Origin: UBA3537 sp038138145
GTDB taxonomy: Bacteria > Bacteroidota > Bacteroidia > Flavobacteriales > Flavobacteriaceae
Assembly: GCA_038138145.1 (NCBI GenBank)
Contig: JAYQDD010000001.1
Location: 186,001 to 250,000 of the forward strand
Reading direction: 5' to 3'
Length of the DNA: 64,000 nt
The first letter of the stretch is position 1. Each line of letters begins with the position of its first letter. This document shows positions 1 through 8,898 of the stretch, one piece after another. The notes below the pieces were generated by a model. That model ran no database searches and was not told the DNA's origin. It worked only from the letters and a program-made list of their open reading frames with translations. The translations under genes and the position numbers were made by a program.

Positions 1-1
1 T

Positions 2-310
2 TTTATAGCCCAACAAAGCCAAGCAGAATTATTGGTCAAACACATGCGTAATTCGCCATACAAGACTGTTTTAAGTGGCGATTTCAATAATACAGCTCAT
101 TCCTTTGTTTACCGCTTATTAAAATCTGATTTTCAGGATGCTTTTGAGGTTGCAGGAAAAGGTTTTGGACGTACCTTTTCATTTGATTACTTTCCCTTAC
201 GCATTGATTTTATATTGGTGGACAATGCCTTGAGCGTTAGAAATTTCCAAAATCATGATGTTTTGTATTCCGATCATTTCCCGATTTCGGCTTCGATTGA
301 AATTAATTAA
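2..310 (+). CDS. Endonuclease/exonuclease/phosphatase family protein (C-terminal part)
   Basis: The reading frame is open from the first bases of the window, so the start lies outside it. About 102 C-terminal residues are visible. They carry the late motifs of the DNase I-like metal-dependent phosphoesterase fold: GDFNN (metal and phosphate site), RIDFILV, and SDHFPI with the catalytic Asp-His pair near the end. The family cleaves phosphodiesters in nucleic acids or phosphoesters in lipids and sugars, and the substrate cannot be told from this end alone. Its stop codon overlaps by 4 bases the stop codon of the convergent WbqC-like gene. In flavobacteria such proteins are often membrane-anchored, but the N-terminus that would show this is missing here. 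Confidence 0.85.
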   Translation, partial: FIAQQSQAELLVKHMRNSPYKTVLSGDFNNTAHSFVYRLLKSDFQDAFEVAGKGFGRTFSFDYFPLRIDFILVDNALSVRNFQNHDVLYSDHFPISASIEIN

Positions 311-924
311 CCCTCAATCTTTGAATGATTCAAAAGATAGGGTAGTGCCTCTGGTCCTAAATTAAACAACAAATCCAAAATGCTCAAATTGGGTAAATAT
401 CCGTGCTTATTTTCAAAAACTTGTATGTAAGCTGCAGTTTCTATCACCGAACTTTTTTTGACATCAACCAAAAAGCGATAATCATTTTCTGCAACCTCCT
501 TCTCAAAACATTGTGAAGTACTGTAAGAAAATTCAAAATCCAAGCATTGATTTATCAGTTCCATACACTCAAAATTATAGTCCATTAACCATTTGCTTTT
601 TTTTGTAAAAACTTGTCTGAGTTCATCCTCATAAAATTCAAAAAAAGGCGAGGTTCTATACGCACTTTCAATAGATTTCCAGTGAATAGATTTCCACTTA
701 GAGCTGTTATCTATTTTAATGTCTTTTGTGTGTTGCCGGTTCAGTTGTGTATAATGTACAGGAATATGAAGTCCTAATTTTCCATTTGCACCATAGATGT
801 AGCACCGATTTCTGAGTGTTTGTTTTTGGTAATTATCTTGAACCTCGAAAACCAAATTTTTTGACTGTACAACAACAATATAGTGTACAATGTTTGGAAA
901 ATAAGAAGGATAAATCAGACTCAT
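307..924 (-). CDS. WbqC-like family protein
   Basis: A 205-residue protein matching the WbqC-like family. The N-terminal pattern (YPSYFPNIVHY, with V(F)E..DNYQKQTLRNRC following) and the central SKWKSIHWKSIESAYRTSPFF segment are typical. WbqC members occur in O-antigen and other envelope gene clusters and are thought to act in sugar or glycan metabolism, but no reaction is firmly assigned. It is the last gene of the run parA-parB-DUF5683-dapB-lepB-WbqC and lies 9 bases downstream of lepB, so it is probably cotranscribed with the signal peptidase. No signal peptide or membrane segment is seen. The assignment rests on overall similarity and gene order. Confidence 0.8.
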   Translation of the reverse strand: MSLIYPSYFPNIVHYIVVVQSKNLVFEVQDNYQKQTLRNRCYIYGANGKLGLHIPVHYTQLNRQHTKDIKIDNSSKWKSIHWKSIESAYRTSPFFEFYEDELRQVFTKKSKWLMDYNFECMELINQCLDFEFSYSTSQCFEKEVAENDYRFLVDVKKSSVIETAAYIQVFENKHGYLPNLSILDLLFNLGPEALPYLLNHSKIEG

Positions 925-933
925 TGTTGATTT

Positions 934-2535
934 TTACGCCGCTTCTTTTTTGTGTTTACTCCATTTCCTGTAGCCATAATTGAGCAGCAATAAAACTACA
1001 AACGGTATCAAATAAGATCGTCTTGGTCCATCGGCATGGACTGTGGTAAACACCCGATCCCAACGGATTTTGTTGAGCCCTTTGCCATGAGCATTCCAAC
1101 TCATCCATATAAAGACAGGTTTGCCAACAACGTGATTTTCAGGAACAAAACCCCATCGGCGCGCATCTGCTGAGCTATTGCGATTGTCGCCCATCATCCA
1201 ATAGTAGTTTTGTTGAAACGTGTATGAAGTAGCCACTTTGCCGTTGATATACACTTGATTGCCTTTAGCATAGATAGAATTCCCTTCATATTCAGAAATA
1301 AGGCGTTTGTATACAGGTAAATTTGACGTGTTTATTTCTATAGTTGCGCCTTTCTTGGGGATATACACAGGGCCAAACTGGTCATTATTCCAATTGTACG
1401 CTGGATCTTGTGGGAAAAGACTCCGATCGGCTTGTCCTTTGGGCATTATTCTACGCTCAACACTTGCCACACTGGGGTGTTTTTTAAACAATTCTATAGA
1501 TTCCTCAGTGGCTGCAGATAATTCAAAATATGTGCTATTAAACGCTATACCGTCTGTTATATCATAATATGTATTCAAACGATTATAGATGTTTCTGCTA
1601 AAACTTTTACCAGGTTTTATAGTGCCTTGATAAGAAAATTGTAGTCGTGCTCGCCCAGGAAGTTTGTTTTTCTTCCCATTGATGTACACATAACCGTCAA
1701 TGATTTCAAGCGTATCGCCAGCTATACCAACACAACGTTTGACTAAGTTTGTTTTTTTGTCAATGGGTTTATAATAATTTCGATTTGGTGTAAAATCATT
1801 CATGTCCAATAGTGTATCTGCTGGTTGATTGAACACGACTATTTCATTGCGTTTAATTTTTTCCCATCCCGGAATACGAAGGTAGGGGAGTTGGAGTTTA
1901 TTTTTCCAAGAGGTGTTTTTTTCTTCAAATTTATCGCTAAATACATATGATTTTCTTCCTGTTAGGGGTATAGAATCGTGTACCATAGGCAAACTTACCG
2001 TGGTCATGGGTACGCGTGGGCCATAGTGCATTTTGCTAACAAGCAGAAAATCGCCTACCAAAAGTGATTTTTCTAATGATGATGAAGGGATGATAAAAGG
2101 TTGAATAAAGTACATATGTACTGTACTGGCTATTACGATGGCAAAAAGTATGGAGTTCACAAACTGCCCTGCGGAAGATTTTGGCTCTCCAGATCGGTTT
2201 TTGATATGCTCTAAATCCAGAGCATAGTTCAGATAATAGTTATAAAATCCAAGTGAAACCACTGCAAGGATAGTGTCTGTTGTTGAATTTTTTCCAAAAC
2301 TTCGTGCTGTTTCTACCCAAATTACAGGGAACATCACACAGTTGATGACAGGTAAAAAGATAAAAAATATCCAGTACCAAGGTCTGTTCATGATTTTAAA
2401 AAGCACAAGTGCGTTGTATACTGGAACAAATGCTTCCCATGCTTTTCGTCCTGCTTTTTGGTACAACTTCCACGTTCCAAGCCCATGAATAACTTGAATG
2501 ATTAAGATAAAATTAAACCACTGTACTAATGTCAT
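934..2535 (-). CDS. lepB: Signal peptidase I, large flavobacterial form
   Basis: A 533-residue S26-family leader peptidase, which removes signal peptides from exported proteins at the outer face of the inner membrane. Catalytic motifs are clear: IPSSSLEKSLLVGD with the nucleophile Ser at about residue 153, LVKRCVGIAGD with the general-base Lys at about 266, and GDNRNSSADARRWG near 450. Three hydrophobic segments precede the catalytic Ser (about 5-20, 53-73, 126-149), and another lies close to the C-terminus (about 507-525). The first 110 residues resemble a DUF5684-type N-terminal domain. The protein is about 200 residues longer than the E. coli enzyme, with an insert of about 150 residues between the Lys motif and the GDNR motif. 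This large form is usual in flavobacteria. Confidence 0.93.
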   Translation of the reverse strand: MTLVQWFNFILIIQVIHGLGTWKLYQKAGRKAWEAFVPVYNALVLFKIMNRPWYWIFFIFLPVINCVMFPVIWVETARSFGKNSTTDTILAVVSLGFYNYYLNYALDLEHIKNRSGEPKSSAGQFVNSILFAIVIASTVHMYFIQPFIIPSSSLEKSLLVGDFLLVSKMHYGPRVPMTTVSLPMVHDSIPLTGRKSYVFSDKFEEKNTSWKNKLQLPYLRIPGWEKIKRNEIVVFNQPADTLLDMNDFTPNRNYYKPIDKKTNLVKRCVGIAGDTLEIIDGYVYINGKKNKLPGRARLQFSYQGTIKPGKSFSRNIYNRLNTYYDITDGIAFNSTYFELSAATEESIELFKKHPSVASVERRIMPKGQADRSLFPQDPAYNWNNDQFGPVYIPKKGATIEINTSNLPVYKRLISEYEGNSIYAKGNQVYINGKVATSYTFQQNYYWMMGDNRNSSADARRWGFVPENHVVGKPVFIWMSWNAHGKGLNKIRWDRVFTTVHADGPRRSYLIPFVVLLLLNYGYRKWSKHKKEAA

Positions 2536-2583
2536 AATCTTTAGCTTTAACTGTTTGTATCAAACCTCCTTGTTTTGTTACAC

Positions 2584-3288
2584 TTATTTGATATTTAAAA
2601 CATCGCGCATCGTAAAAATTCCTTTTTTACCCACAATCCATTCAGCTGCAATAACTGCGCCCAACCCAAATCCACTGCGGTTATGGGCTGTGTGCGTGAT
2701 TTCTATGGAATCAATTTCAGAGTCGTAATTGATCTTATGTGTTCCTGGAATATTTTCAATGCGTTTGGCCTCAATTTCAATTTTTTGTTCTGCTGTTTCA
2801 GGACTTAAGGTCCAACCTTCATAAGAAGATTCTTCAATGATACCCTCGGCAAGTGTAATCGCTGTTCCAGATGGAGCATCTTGCTTTTGGGTATGATGCG
2901 TTTCTTCAATTTGAACATCATATTGATTAAAAGGCGTTATTAATTTGGCTAAAATTTTATTGAGTTCAAAAAATAAATTCACACCCAAACTAAAATTAGA
3001 AGCATAGATAAAAGCCCCATTTGTTTTTTCACAAAGTATTTTAATATCCTCAAATTTATCAAGCCATCCTGTAGTTCCTGAGACCACAGGCACATTGCTG
3101 TTCAATGCCTTACTGATGTTGCCAACGGCGGCGGCAGGAACACTGAAATCGATAGCAACATCCGCAGCACTTAAGTCAAAACCTGTGTCGTCTTTATCAA
3201 TTTTTAAAACAATATCATGACCTCTATTCAAAGCAATTTGTTCAATGACTTTACCCATTCTGCCGTAGCCCAATAATGCAATTTTCAT
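2584..3288 (-). CDS. dapB: 4-hydroxy-tetrahydrodipicolinate reductase
   Basis: A 234-residue cytoplasmic enzyme of the diaminopimelate/lysine pathway that reduces 4-hydroxy-tetrahydrodipicolinate with NAD(P)H. The N-terminal dinucleotide-binding loop is GYGRMGK at residues 7-13. The catalytic and substrate-binding signature is EETHHTQKQDAPSGTA in the middle of the protein, with the catalytic His pair and the Lys. It is slightly shorter than the E. coli enzyme (273 residues), as is usual for Bacteroidota. It sits 3 bases downstream of the DUF5683 gene and 48 bases upstream of lepB in the same transcription direction. Together these supply peptidoglycan precursor synthesis and envelope processing. 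Confidence 0.95.
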   Translation of the reverse strand: MKIALLGYGRMGKVIEQIALNRGHDIVLKIDKDDTGFDLSAADVAIDFSVPAAAVGNISKALNSNVPVVSGTTGWLDKFEDIKILCEKTNGAFIYASNFSLGVNLFFELNKILAKLITPFNQYDVQIEETHHTQKQDAPSGTAITLAEGIIEESSYEGWTLSPETAEQKIEIEAKRIENIPGTHKINYDSEIDSIEITHTAHNRSGFGLGAVIAAEWIVGKKGIFTMRDVLNIK

Positions 3289-3291
3289 GGT

Positions 3292-3879
3292 TTAAAAGTT
3301 TAAATTAAGAGAAAGCCCCATTTGTGCGTTATAATTAGGGTTGTTGAAATCAATAAAAGGTTTTAGAGCTAAATTTTCATCCAAATTGTACTGAATTAAG
3401 TGCGCATCTACATTGGCTTCGATGATGTTTAAGACATAGAGTCCAACAGTCACAAGCATGGACAGTTCTTTGTTGCGTTTCAATGTTCGTTGTGCTCTTA
3501 TGAGTGCTTCATCTGACAGAAAAGGAGTTTCGCCTGGGCCATAAAACTCATCATCTGTAAATCCAGCCAAGCGTCGCTTGTAAGCGTTGCGGTATCGTTT
3601 GTACACATTATTGTTGTCAAAATAAAAGTAAAGCCCAGTGCCAATTGCACCATAAACAATTGGAATTTTCCAATATTTTTTGTTGTACGCCTGTCCAAGT
3701 CCAGGAAGGACTGCCGAAAAAAATGCTGCTTTGGCTGGGCGTAATGGGTCGAGTTCATTAGATGAGTTTTTATAGCTCAAAGAAACCCCATCTTCATTAG
3801 TTACTTTTTCATCATCTTGCGCTTGCATCCCAAAACAGATACCCAAGCATAGCGCTGTAAACCAGATTTTTTTAATCAC
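3292..3879 (-). CDS. DUF5683 domain membrane protein
   Basis: A 195-residue exported or membrane protein. It begins with a signal peptide (MIKKIWFTALCLGICFGMQAQ). The core DPLRPAKAAFFSAVLPGLGQAYNKKYW followed by IPIVYGAIGTGLYFYFDNN is the hallmark of DUF5683, a family confined largely to Bacteroidota. Two further hydrophobic stretches follow (about 76-90 and 142-157). The function is unknown. The gene overlaps the end of parB by 8 bases and lies 3 bases from dapB, so translational coupling inside the parAB operon is likely. The linkage to parB is conserved in flavobacteria, but nothing in the sequence shows a direct role in chromosome segregation. Confidence 0.85.
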   Translation of the reverse strand: MIKKIWFTALCLGICFGMQAQDDEKVTNEDGVSLSYKNSSNELDPLRPAKAAFFSAVLPGLGQAYNKKYWKIPIVYGAIGTGLYFYFDNNNVYKRYRNAYKRRLAGFTDDEFYGPGETPFLSDEALIRAQRTLKRNKELSMLVTVGLYVLNIIEANVDAHLIQYNLDENLALKPFIDFNNPNYNAQMGLSLNLNF

Positions 3880-4768
3880 CTTTGAAAAGTTTTAGGATAC
3901 GCTTAAAATCTTCTTTAGAATGAAAAGGGACGCTGATTGAACCAGTGTCTTTTTTCCCCATTTTAATACTTATTTTTTGACCAAAAAAGTCTGAAATATC
4001 ATCAATATTCTCTTTTACGAAATTTGGAATTTGGGGTGTATTTTTTTTAGGTTTTGTTTTAGGATCATTGTGGTTTTTTACCAGCTCCTCAGTGGCTCTT
4101 ACGGATAATTTTTTTGAAATAATTTGCTCGTATATAGACAATTGATCTGTTGTTTGAGCCACATTTATGATGGCTCGTCCATGTCCCATACTGATAAATC
4201 CATCGCGCATTCCTGTTTGAATGATAGGATCTAATTTCAGTAAGCGAAGATAATTGGCAATTGTCGAACGTTTTTTGCCAACGCGTTGGCTCATTTGATC
4301 TTGAGTGAGTTTAACTTCGTCCATCAATCGTTGGTAGCTCATTGCTATTTCGATAGGGTCTAAGTCTTGGCGTTGAATGTTTTCTACCAAGGCCATTTCC
4401 AAAGCTTCTTGGTCGTTGGCTAAACGGATAAATGCGGGGATGGTCTCTCGTCCCAACATTTTGGATGCTCTAAAACGACGTTCACCAGAAACAAGTTGGA
4501 ATTTATTTTGTCCAATTTTTCGAACAGTAATGGGTTGAATCACCCCCAGTTCTTTAATAGAACCCGCAAGCTCTTTGAGTTGTTCTTCGTTAAACTGAGA
4601 TCTAGGTTGAAAAGGGTTAACTTCAATAGAGTTCAAATCAATTTCTATGATGGAACCCATGGCGCGTTTGGCTGTTTTTTTATCTACACCAGTAAGATCG
4701 TTTTTAGATTCATTCAGCAGAGCAGATAACCCACGTCCAAGAGCTTGTTTTTTAATCGCCTTTGCCAT
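3872..4768 (-). CDS. parB: Chromosome partitioning protein ParB
   Basis: A 298-residue ParB/Spo0J-family CTPase and DNA-binding protein that loads at parS and spreads on origin-proximal DNA. The N-terminal ParB/Sulfiredoxin domain includes IDLNSIEVNPFQPRSQF and the GERRFRA signature (arginine-rich CTP/nucleotide-binding box, about residue 95). Next come ALVENIQRQDLDPIE and a helix-turn-helix region (LTQDQMSQRVGKKRSTIANYLRLL). The last 50 residues would form the dimerisation domain. The start overlaps the end of parA by 17 bases, so the two genes are cotranscribed and probably translationally coupled. The length is normal for the chromosomal family. Confidence 0.95.
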   Translation of the reverse strand: MAKAIKKQALGRGLSALLNESKNDLTGVDKKTAKRAMGSIIEIDLNSIEVNPFQPRSQFNEEQLKELAGSIKELGVIQPITVRKIGQNKFQLVSGERRFRASKMLGRETIPAFIRLANDQEALEMALVENIQRQDLDPIEIAMSYQRLMDEVKLTQDQMSQRVGKKRSTIANYLRLLKLDPIIQTGMRDGFISMGHGRAIINVAQTTDQLSIYEQIISKKLSVRATEELVKNHNDPKTKPKKNTPQIPNFVKENIDDISDFFGQKISIKMGKKDTGSISVPFHSKEDFKRILKLFKGD

Positions 4769-5534
4769 TCGCTAATGTTTTACTTATAATTTCCTTAGCC
4801 AAACTTAAGTAATTTGAAGCACCTTTGCTATTAACATCGTAATTAATTATGCTTTCTCCAAAACTCGGGGCTTCACTAAGCCGAACGTTACGTTGAATTA
4901 TGGTTTTGAAGACCATGTCATGAAAATGATTTTGAACCTCTTCAACAACTTGATTTGACAAACGAAGTCGAGAATCGTACATGGTGAGCAGCAGTCCTTC
5001 GATGTCTAGATTTGGGTTGTGAATTCTTTGCACACTTTTGATGGTATTGAGTAGTTTTCCTAGCCCTTCCAAAGCAAAATACTCGCACTGAATAGGAATA
5101 ATGATGGCATCTGCTGCAGTGAGTGCATTAAGGGTAAGAAGACCCAAGGACGGTGCACAGTCGATGAGGATAAAATCATAGTTATCTTTGATGGGTTCTA
5201 ATGCTGTTTGTAGCATGTACTCTCTTTTTTCGACATGAACCAATTCGATTTCTGAGGCGACTAAATCTATATGCGCGGGGATAATGTCTACATTGGGAGC
5301 AGTAGTGTTTTGAATGGCTTCTTTTGCGGTGCAATTGTGCTCCAAAAGCTGATAGGTGCCCTGTTCTACGGATTCCACATCAATACCAAGGCCCGAGCTT
5401 GCATTGGCTTGTGGATCGGCATCAATAAGCAATATTTTTTTTTCTAAAACCCCCAGAGAAGCCGCTAAATTGACTGTGGTAGTGGTTTTTCCAACACCGC
5501 CTTTTTGATTTGCAATAGCTATGATTTTCCCCAT
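4752..5534 (-). CDS. parA: Chromosome partitioning ATPase ParA
   Basis: A 260-residue Walker-type ATPase (Soj/ParA). The deviant Walker A motif is KGGVGKTTT at residues 11-19, the switch I region contains DADPQANASSGLG, and Walker B is FILIDCAPSLGLLTLNAL. The C-terminal RNVRLSEAPSFG segment is typical of chromosomal ParA. It binds DNA nonspecifically as an ATP-bound dimer and moves ParB-parS complexes. It is followed by parB with a 17-base overlap. A decayed paralogue lies immediately upstream at 5629-6725 and shares the same motifs, which suggests an old tandem duplication. This copy is full length with no lesion. Confidence 0.96.
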   Translation of the reverse strand: MGKIIAIANQKGGVGKTTTTVNLAASLGVLEKKILLIDADPQANASSGLGIDVESVEQGTYQLLEHNCTAKEAIQNTTAPNVDIIPAHIDLVASEIELVHVEKREYMLQTALEPIKDNYDFILIDCAPSLGLLTLNALTAADAIIIPIQCEYFALEGLGKLLNTIKSVQRIHNPNLDIEGLLLTMYDSRLRLSNQVVEEVQNHFHDMVFKTIIQRNVRLSEAPSFGESIINYDVNSKGASNYLSLAKEIISKTLANGKGD

Positions 5535-5628
5535 GGAGTTTACACCTTTTTATCTCTTCAAAAATACGATTATTTATGACGAATAAAAATCAATAGTTAT
5601 AAGGTTTTCAACAATTTTTACTCAAATT

Positions 5629-6725
5629 TTATCCACGTCTAAAACGTCTCAATTCGACAGTATGAACGCGGTTGTTCGCAAAAGATAGGTATAGGAAATT
5701 TTTTCTAAACACCGTTGCTTTGTCCGATACACGATACATCCATGTATCTGAATGGATATCATTATAGACAAGTCCTAAACTTTTAATCACTTCTTCTTTA
5801 GTGAGTCCTTTTAGTTTGTTGTAGTTTTTCTTTTTGAGGTCAAATGGCTCAAAATGTTTGAGGTGATTTTTTCGTTCTGGCATTTTTTTAAGTGTTGCCG
5901 TTTCACTGTTGTCTTCCATAATTTGATGGATGTTTTTACCAAGAATTTGATTTGTTTTTTTCATAGCATTTCGGTTTGTTAATAGTTCACGTGATAAATT
6001 TAGGTAGTCATCGGATCCTTCACTTTCAATTTTGTAATCGAAAATATTGGTTCCAAAGCTCGGAGCTTCACTCAAGCTTACGTTTCTTTTGATAATGGTG
6101 TTAAATACCAATCTTCAAAATATTGCTTCAGTTCGCTGATGATGTGTTGGTTGTGTTTGAGGCGCTTGTCATACATCGTAATCAAAAGCCCTTCAATCTC
6201 TAGTGTTTTATTAAAATTTGTTTTTATTTCTTTTATGGTTTTTAGAAGTTTGTTCAATCCTTCCATGGCCAGATATTCACATTGGACAGGGATTAGAATA
6301 GAATCTGCAGCTACAAATGAATTTATAGAAACATACCCCAACGAAGGAGAACAGTCAATAATTAAGTAATCGTAAAAGGACTTGATTTGTTCGAGTGCGG
6401 TTTTTAGTGTGTATACATTTCTACTTTGGTTGTTGATTTCCAAATCCGCTAATTTTATCGAGCTTGGAATTAAATCTAAATTAGGACTATGCGTTTGAAT
6501 GATTTGCTCTTTGGCTTTTCCATCCTCATTAAAAAGATTTAATAGCGATTTTGAGCATGGAGTTTAAATTCCTAATCCAGAGCTTGCATTGGCTTGTGGA
6601 TCGGCATCAATGAGCAGAACTTTTTGGTCTAATATGCCTAAAGCTGAGGCCAAATTTATGGCTGTGGTCGTTTTTCCAACGCCACCTTTTTGATTAGCAA
6701 CAGCAATAGTTTTAGTTTTAAGCAT
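5629..6725 (-). pseudogene. Decayed second ParA-type ATPase with C-terminal extension
   Basis: A ParA homologue broken in at least two places. From ATG at 6725 it reads a good N-terminus (IAVANQKGGVGKTTT, then LLIDADPQANASSGLGI). An in-frame TAA at 6564-6566 ends that segment after 53 codons. The same frame then continues from about 6540 through the Walker B region (YLIIDCSPSLGYVSINSF) to 6078. ParA similarity moves to another frame near 6111-6120 (FNTIIKRNVSLSEAPSFG), which fits loss of one base there. After the ParA part comes an extension of about 110 residues absent from the neighbouring ParA. It ends with a stretch (LTKEEVIKSLGLVYNDIHSD onward) that recalls small BamE/SmpA-like domains, a weak resemblance. 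The extension frame is intact and may still be translated from an internal start. Confidence 0.8.
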
Positions 6726-6801
6726 ATTCGATTTGGAATCAAATGTTACTTTAACATCTTATTGCAAAAAAAAATTGGTAAGGTGAGAAGTGTAAATATA
6801 A

Positions 6802-8898
6802 TCAATTAATCAATATATCCAACACAGTGATTGCAGCATCACTTATTTTTGTTCCTGGGCCAAAAATAGCGACTGCTCCTGCATCAAAAAGTGTTTCGTA
6901 GTCCTGTTTTGGAATGACTCCACCAACAATCACCATAATATCTTCTCGATCCAATTGTTTTAGGTGCTCTATCACTTTGGGTACCAGTGTTTTATGTCCA
7001 CCAGCGAGTGTAGAAATTCCCAAAATATGCACATCGTTTTCTACGGCTTGTTTGGCCGCTTCATCGGCGGTTTGAAACAATGGCCCTATATCCACATCAA
7101 AACCAAGATCGGCATAACCTGTGGCCACTATTTTGGCGCCTCTGTCGTGTCCATCTTGCCCCATTTTTGCAATCATAATGCGTGGTCTTCGGCCCTCAAT
7201 TTCGGCAAATTGATCGGCCAATTTTTTGGCTTTTTCAAAAGAGGTATCGTTTTTTAGTTCTTTTTTATACACACCGGATATAGATTTTATTTTGGCTTTG
7301 TACCGCCCATATACAGATTCTAATGCAGCACTGATTTCGCCTAAGGTTGCCCGCGCTCTAGCGGCTTCAACAGCTAAAGCTAATAAATTTTCGCTTTTGT
7401 TTTGTGCCGCAGAAGTAATTTTATTTAACCATCTATCGACTTCGTCTTGGTTACGTTCATTTTTTATTTGTTTTAATCGTTCAATTTGTTGTGCGCGTAC
7501 AACATTGTTATCCACTTCCAAAATGTGCAGCGGGTCTTCATTTTCTAAACCATACTTGTTTACGCCTACAATGATGTCTTTTTCCGAATCGATATGGGCT
7601 TGTTTTTTTGCTGCTGCTTCTTCAATTTTCAGCTTTGGAAGTCCTGCTTCAATGGCTTTGGTCATTCCGCCTTGTTGTTCAATTTCTTGAAGAATTGCCC
7701 ATGCATCATTTATGATTTGATGTGTAAGTGTTTCGACATAATAACTCCCTGCCCAAGGATCCACGGTTTTTGTGATTTGGGTTTCTTTTTGGAGGTATAA
7801 CTGCGTATTTCGTGCAATTCGTGCAGAAAAATCTGTGGGTAGTGCAATGGCCTCGTCCAATGCATTGGTGTGCAAGCTTTGTGTGCCACCAAACACTGCT
7901 GAAGTAGCTTCGATGCATGTACGTGCTACATTATTGAAAGGATCTTGTTCGGTTAAGCTCCATCCACTTGTTTGGCAGTGGGTTCTTAGTGCCATCGATT
8001 TAGGATTTTTTGGATTAAATTGTTTTACAATTTTAGCCCACAGTACTCTTGCAGCGCGCATTTTTGCAATTTCCATAAAATGATTCATTCCAATACCCCA
8101 GAAAAAAGAAAGTCGAGGCGCAAAGGTGTCAATATCTAATCCAATTCCAAGTCCTTTTCTAAGGTATTCCAATCCATTGGCAAGCGTATAAGCAAGTTCA
8201 AGCTCGGGAGGTGCACCAGCTTCTTGCATATGGTAGCCAGATATACTAATGCTATTGAATTTTGGCATGTTCTTGCTGGTATATTCAAATAGTTCTCCAA
8301 TAATGTACATCGATGGGGTAGGCGGATAGATGTAAGTATTACGCACCATAAATTCCTTGAGAATATCATTTTGAATGGTACCACTAAGTTGATTTAGTTC
8401 TACGCCTTGTTCTTGTGCCGCTACAATATAAAAAGCCATGATGGGTAAAACGGCTCCATTCATGGTCATGGAAACACTCATTTTGTCCAATGGTATGTTA
8501 TTAAAAAGGATGTTCATGTCCTCGACTGAATCGATGGCCACGCCGGCTTTTCCAACATCACCAACAACACGTTTATGATCACTGTCATATCCTCTGTGGG
8601 TCGGTAAATCAAAGGCAACAGACAATCCTTTTTGTCCTGCGGCCAAATTCTTTCTGTAAAATGCATTTGAATCTTCAGCAGTAGAAAACCCTGCATATTG
8701 ACGAATGGTCCAAGGTCGTTTAACATACATAGTAGAGTAGGGCCCTCTTAAAAATGGCGGGGCACCCGCGCTAAAATTTAAATGTTCAACAGTATTTAGA
8801 TCTTCTTTTTTGAAAGATTTTGATGCGGACTTTTTATTGCTTTCGACAGCATCAATTTTTGAAATGAGTTTTATATGTTGAAGGTCTTTTCTACTCAT
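6802..8898 (-). CDS. scpA: Methylmalonyl-CoA mutase, large (B12-binding) subunit
   Basis: A 698-residue catalytic subunit that interconverts succinyl-CoA and (R)-methylmalonyl-CoA with adenosylcobalamin. The N-terminal TIM-barrel domain (about 40-540) includes RGPYSTMYVKRPWTIRQYAG and the substrate region GLSVAFDLPTHRGYDSDH. The C-terminal cobalamin-binding domain (about 560-698) carries GQDGHDRGAK, the DxHxxG motif whose His is the lower cobalt ligand, plus GGVIP and GPGT. It overlaps the small-subunit gene by 8 bases and closes the run udk-divIC/ftsB-mutA-scpA. The enzyme lets the cell use propionyl-CoA or make propionate. No MeaB/ArgK-type chaperone or epimerase gene is in the window. The symbol follows flavobacterial usage; mutB is the usual alternative. 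Confidence 0.95.
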   Translation of the reverse strand: MSRKDLQHIKLISKIDAVESNKKSASKSFKKEDLNTVEHLNFSAGAPPFLRGPYSTMYVKRPWTIRQYAGFSTAEDSNAFYRKNLAAGQKGLSVAFDLPTHRGYDSDHKRVVGDVGKAGVAIDSVEDMNILFNNIPLDKMSVSMTMNGAVLPIMAFYIVAAQEQGVELNQLSGTIQNDILKEFMVRNTYIYPPTPSMYIIGELFEYTSKNMPKFNSISISGYHMQEAGAPPELELAYTLANGLEYLRKGLGIGLDIDTFAPRLSFFWGIGMNHFMEIAKMRAARVLWAKIVKQFNPKNPKSMALRTHCQTSGWSLTEQDPFNNVARTCIEATSAVFGGTQSLHTNALDEAIALPTDFSARIARNTQLYLQKETQITKTVDPWAGSYYVETLTHQIINDAWAILQEIEQQGGMTKAIEAGLPKLKIEEAAAKKQAHIDSEKDIIVGVNKYGLENEDPLHILEVDNNVVRAQQIERLKQIKNERNQDEVDRWLNKITSAAQNKSENLLALAVEAARARATLGEISAALESVYGRYKAKIKSISGVYKKELKNDTSFEKAKKLADQFAEIEGRRPRIMIAKMGQDGHDRGAKIVATGYADLGFDVDIGPLFQTADEAAKQAVENDVHILGISTLAGGHKTLVPKVIEHLKQLDREDIMVIVGGVIPKQDYETLFDAGAVAIFGPGTKISDAAITVLDILIN

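Noticed and set aside
934..2535. LepB as a possible fusion protein because of its 533-residue length
   Set aside because: The long insert between the Lys motif and the GDNR motif is usual for signal peptidase I in flavobacteria; all catalytic residues are in order.
5983..5998. parS-like sequence (TAGTTCACGTGATAAA) inside the decayed parA; a second partial match at 42502-42517
   Set aside because: Only 12 and 10 of 16 positions agree with the TGTTTCACGTGAAACA consensus, and the outer positions disagree. CACGTG cores occur by chance in 64 kb.
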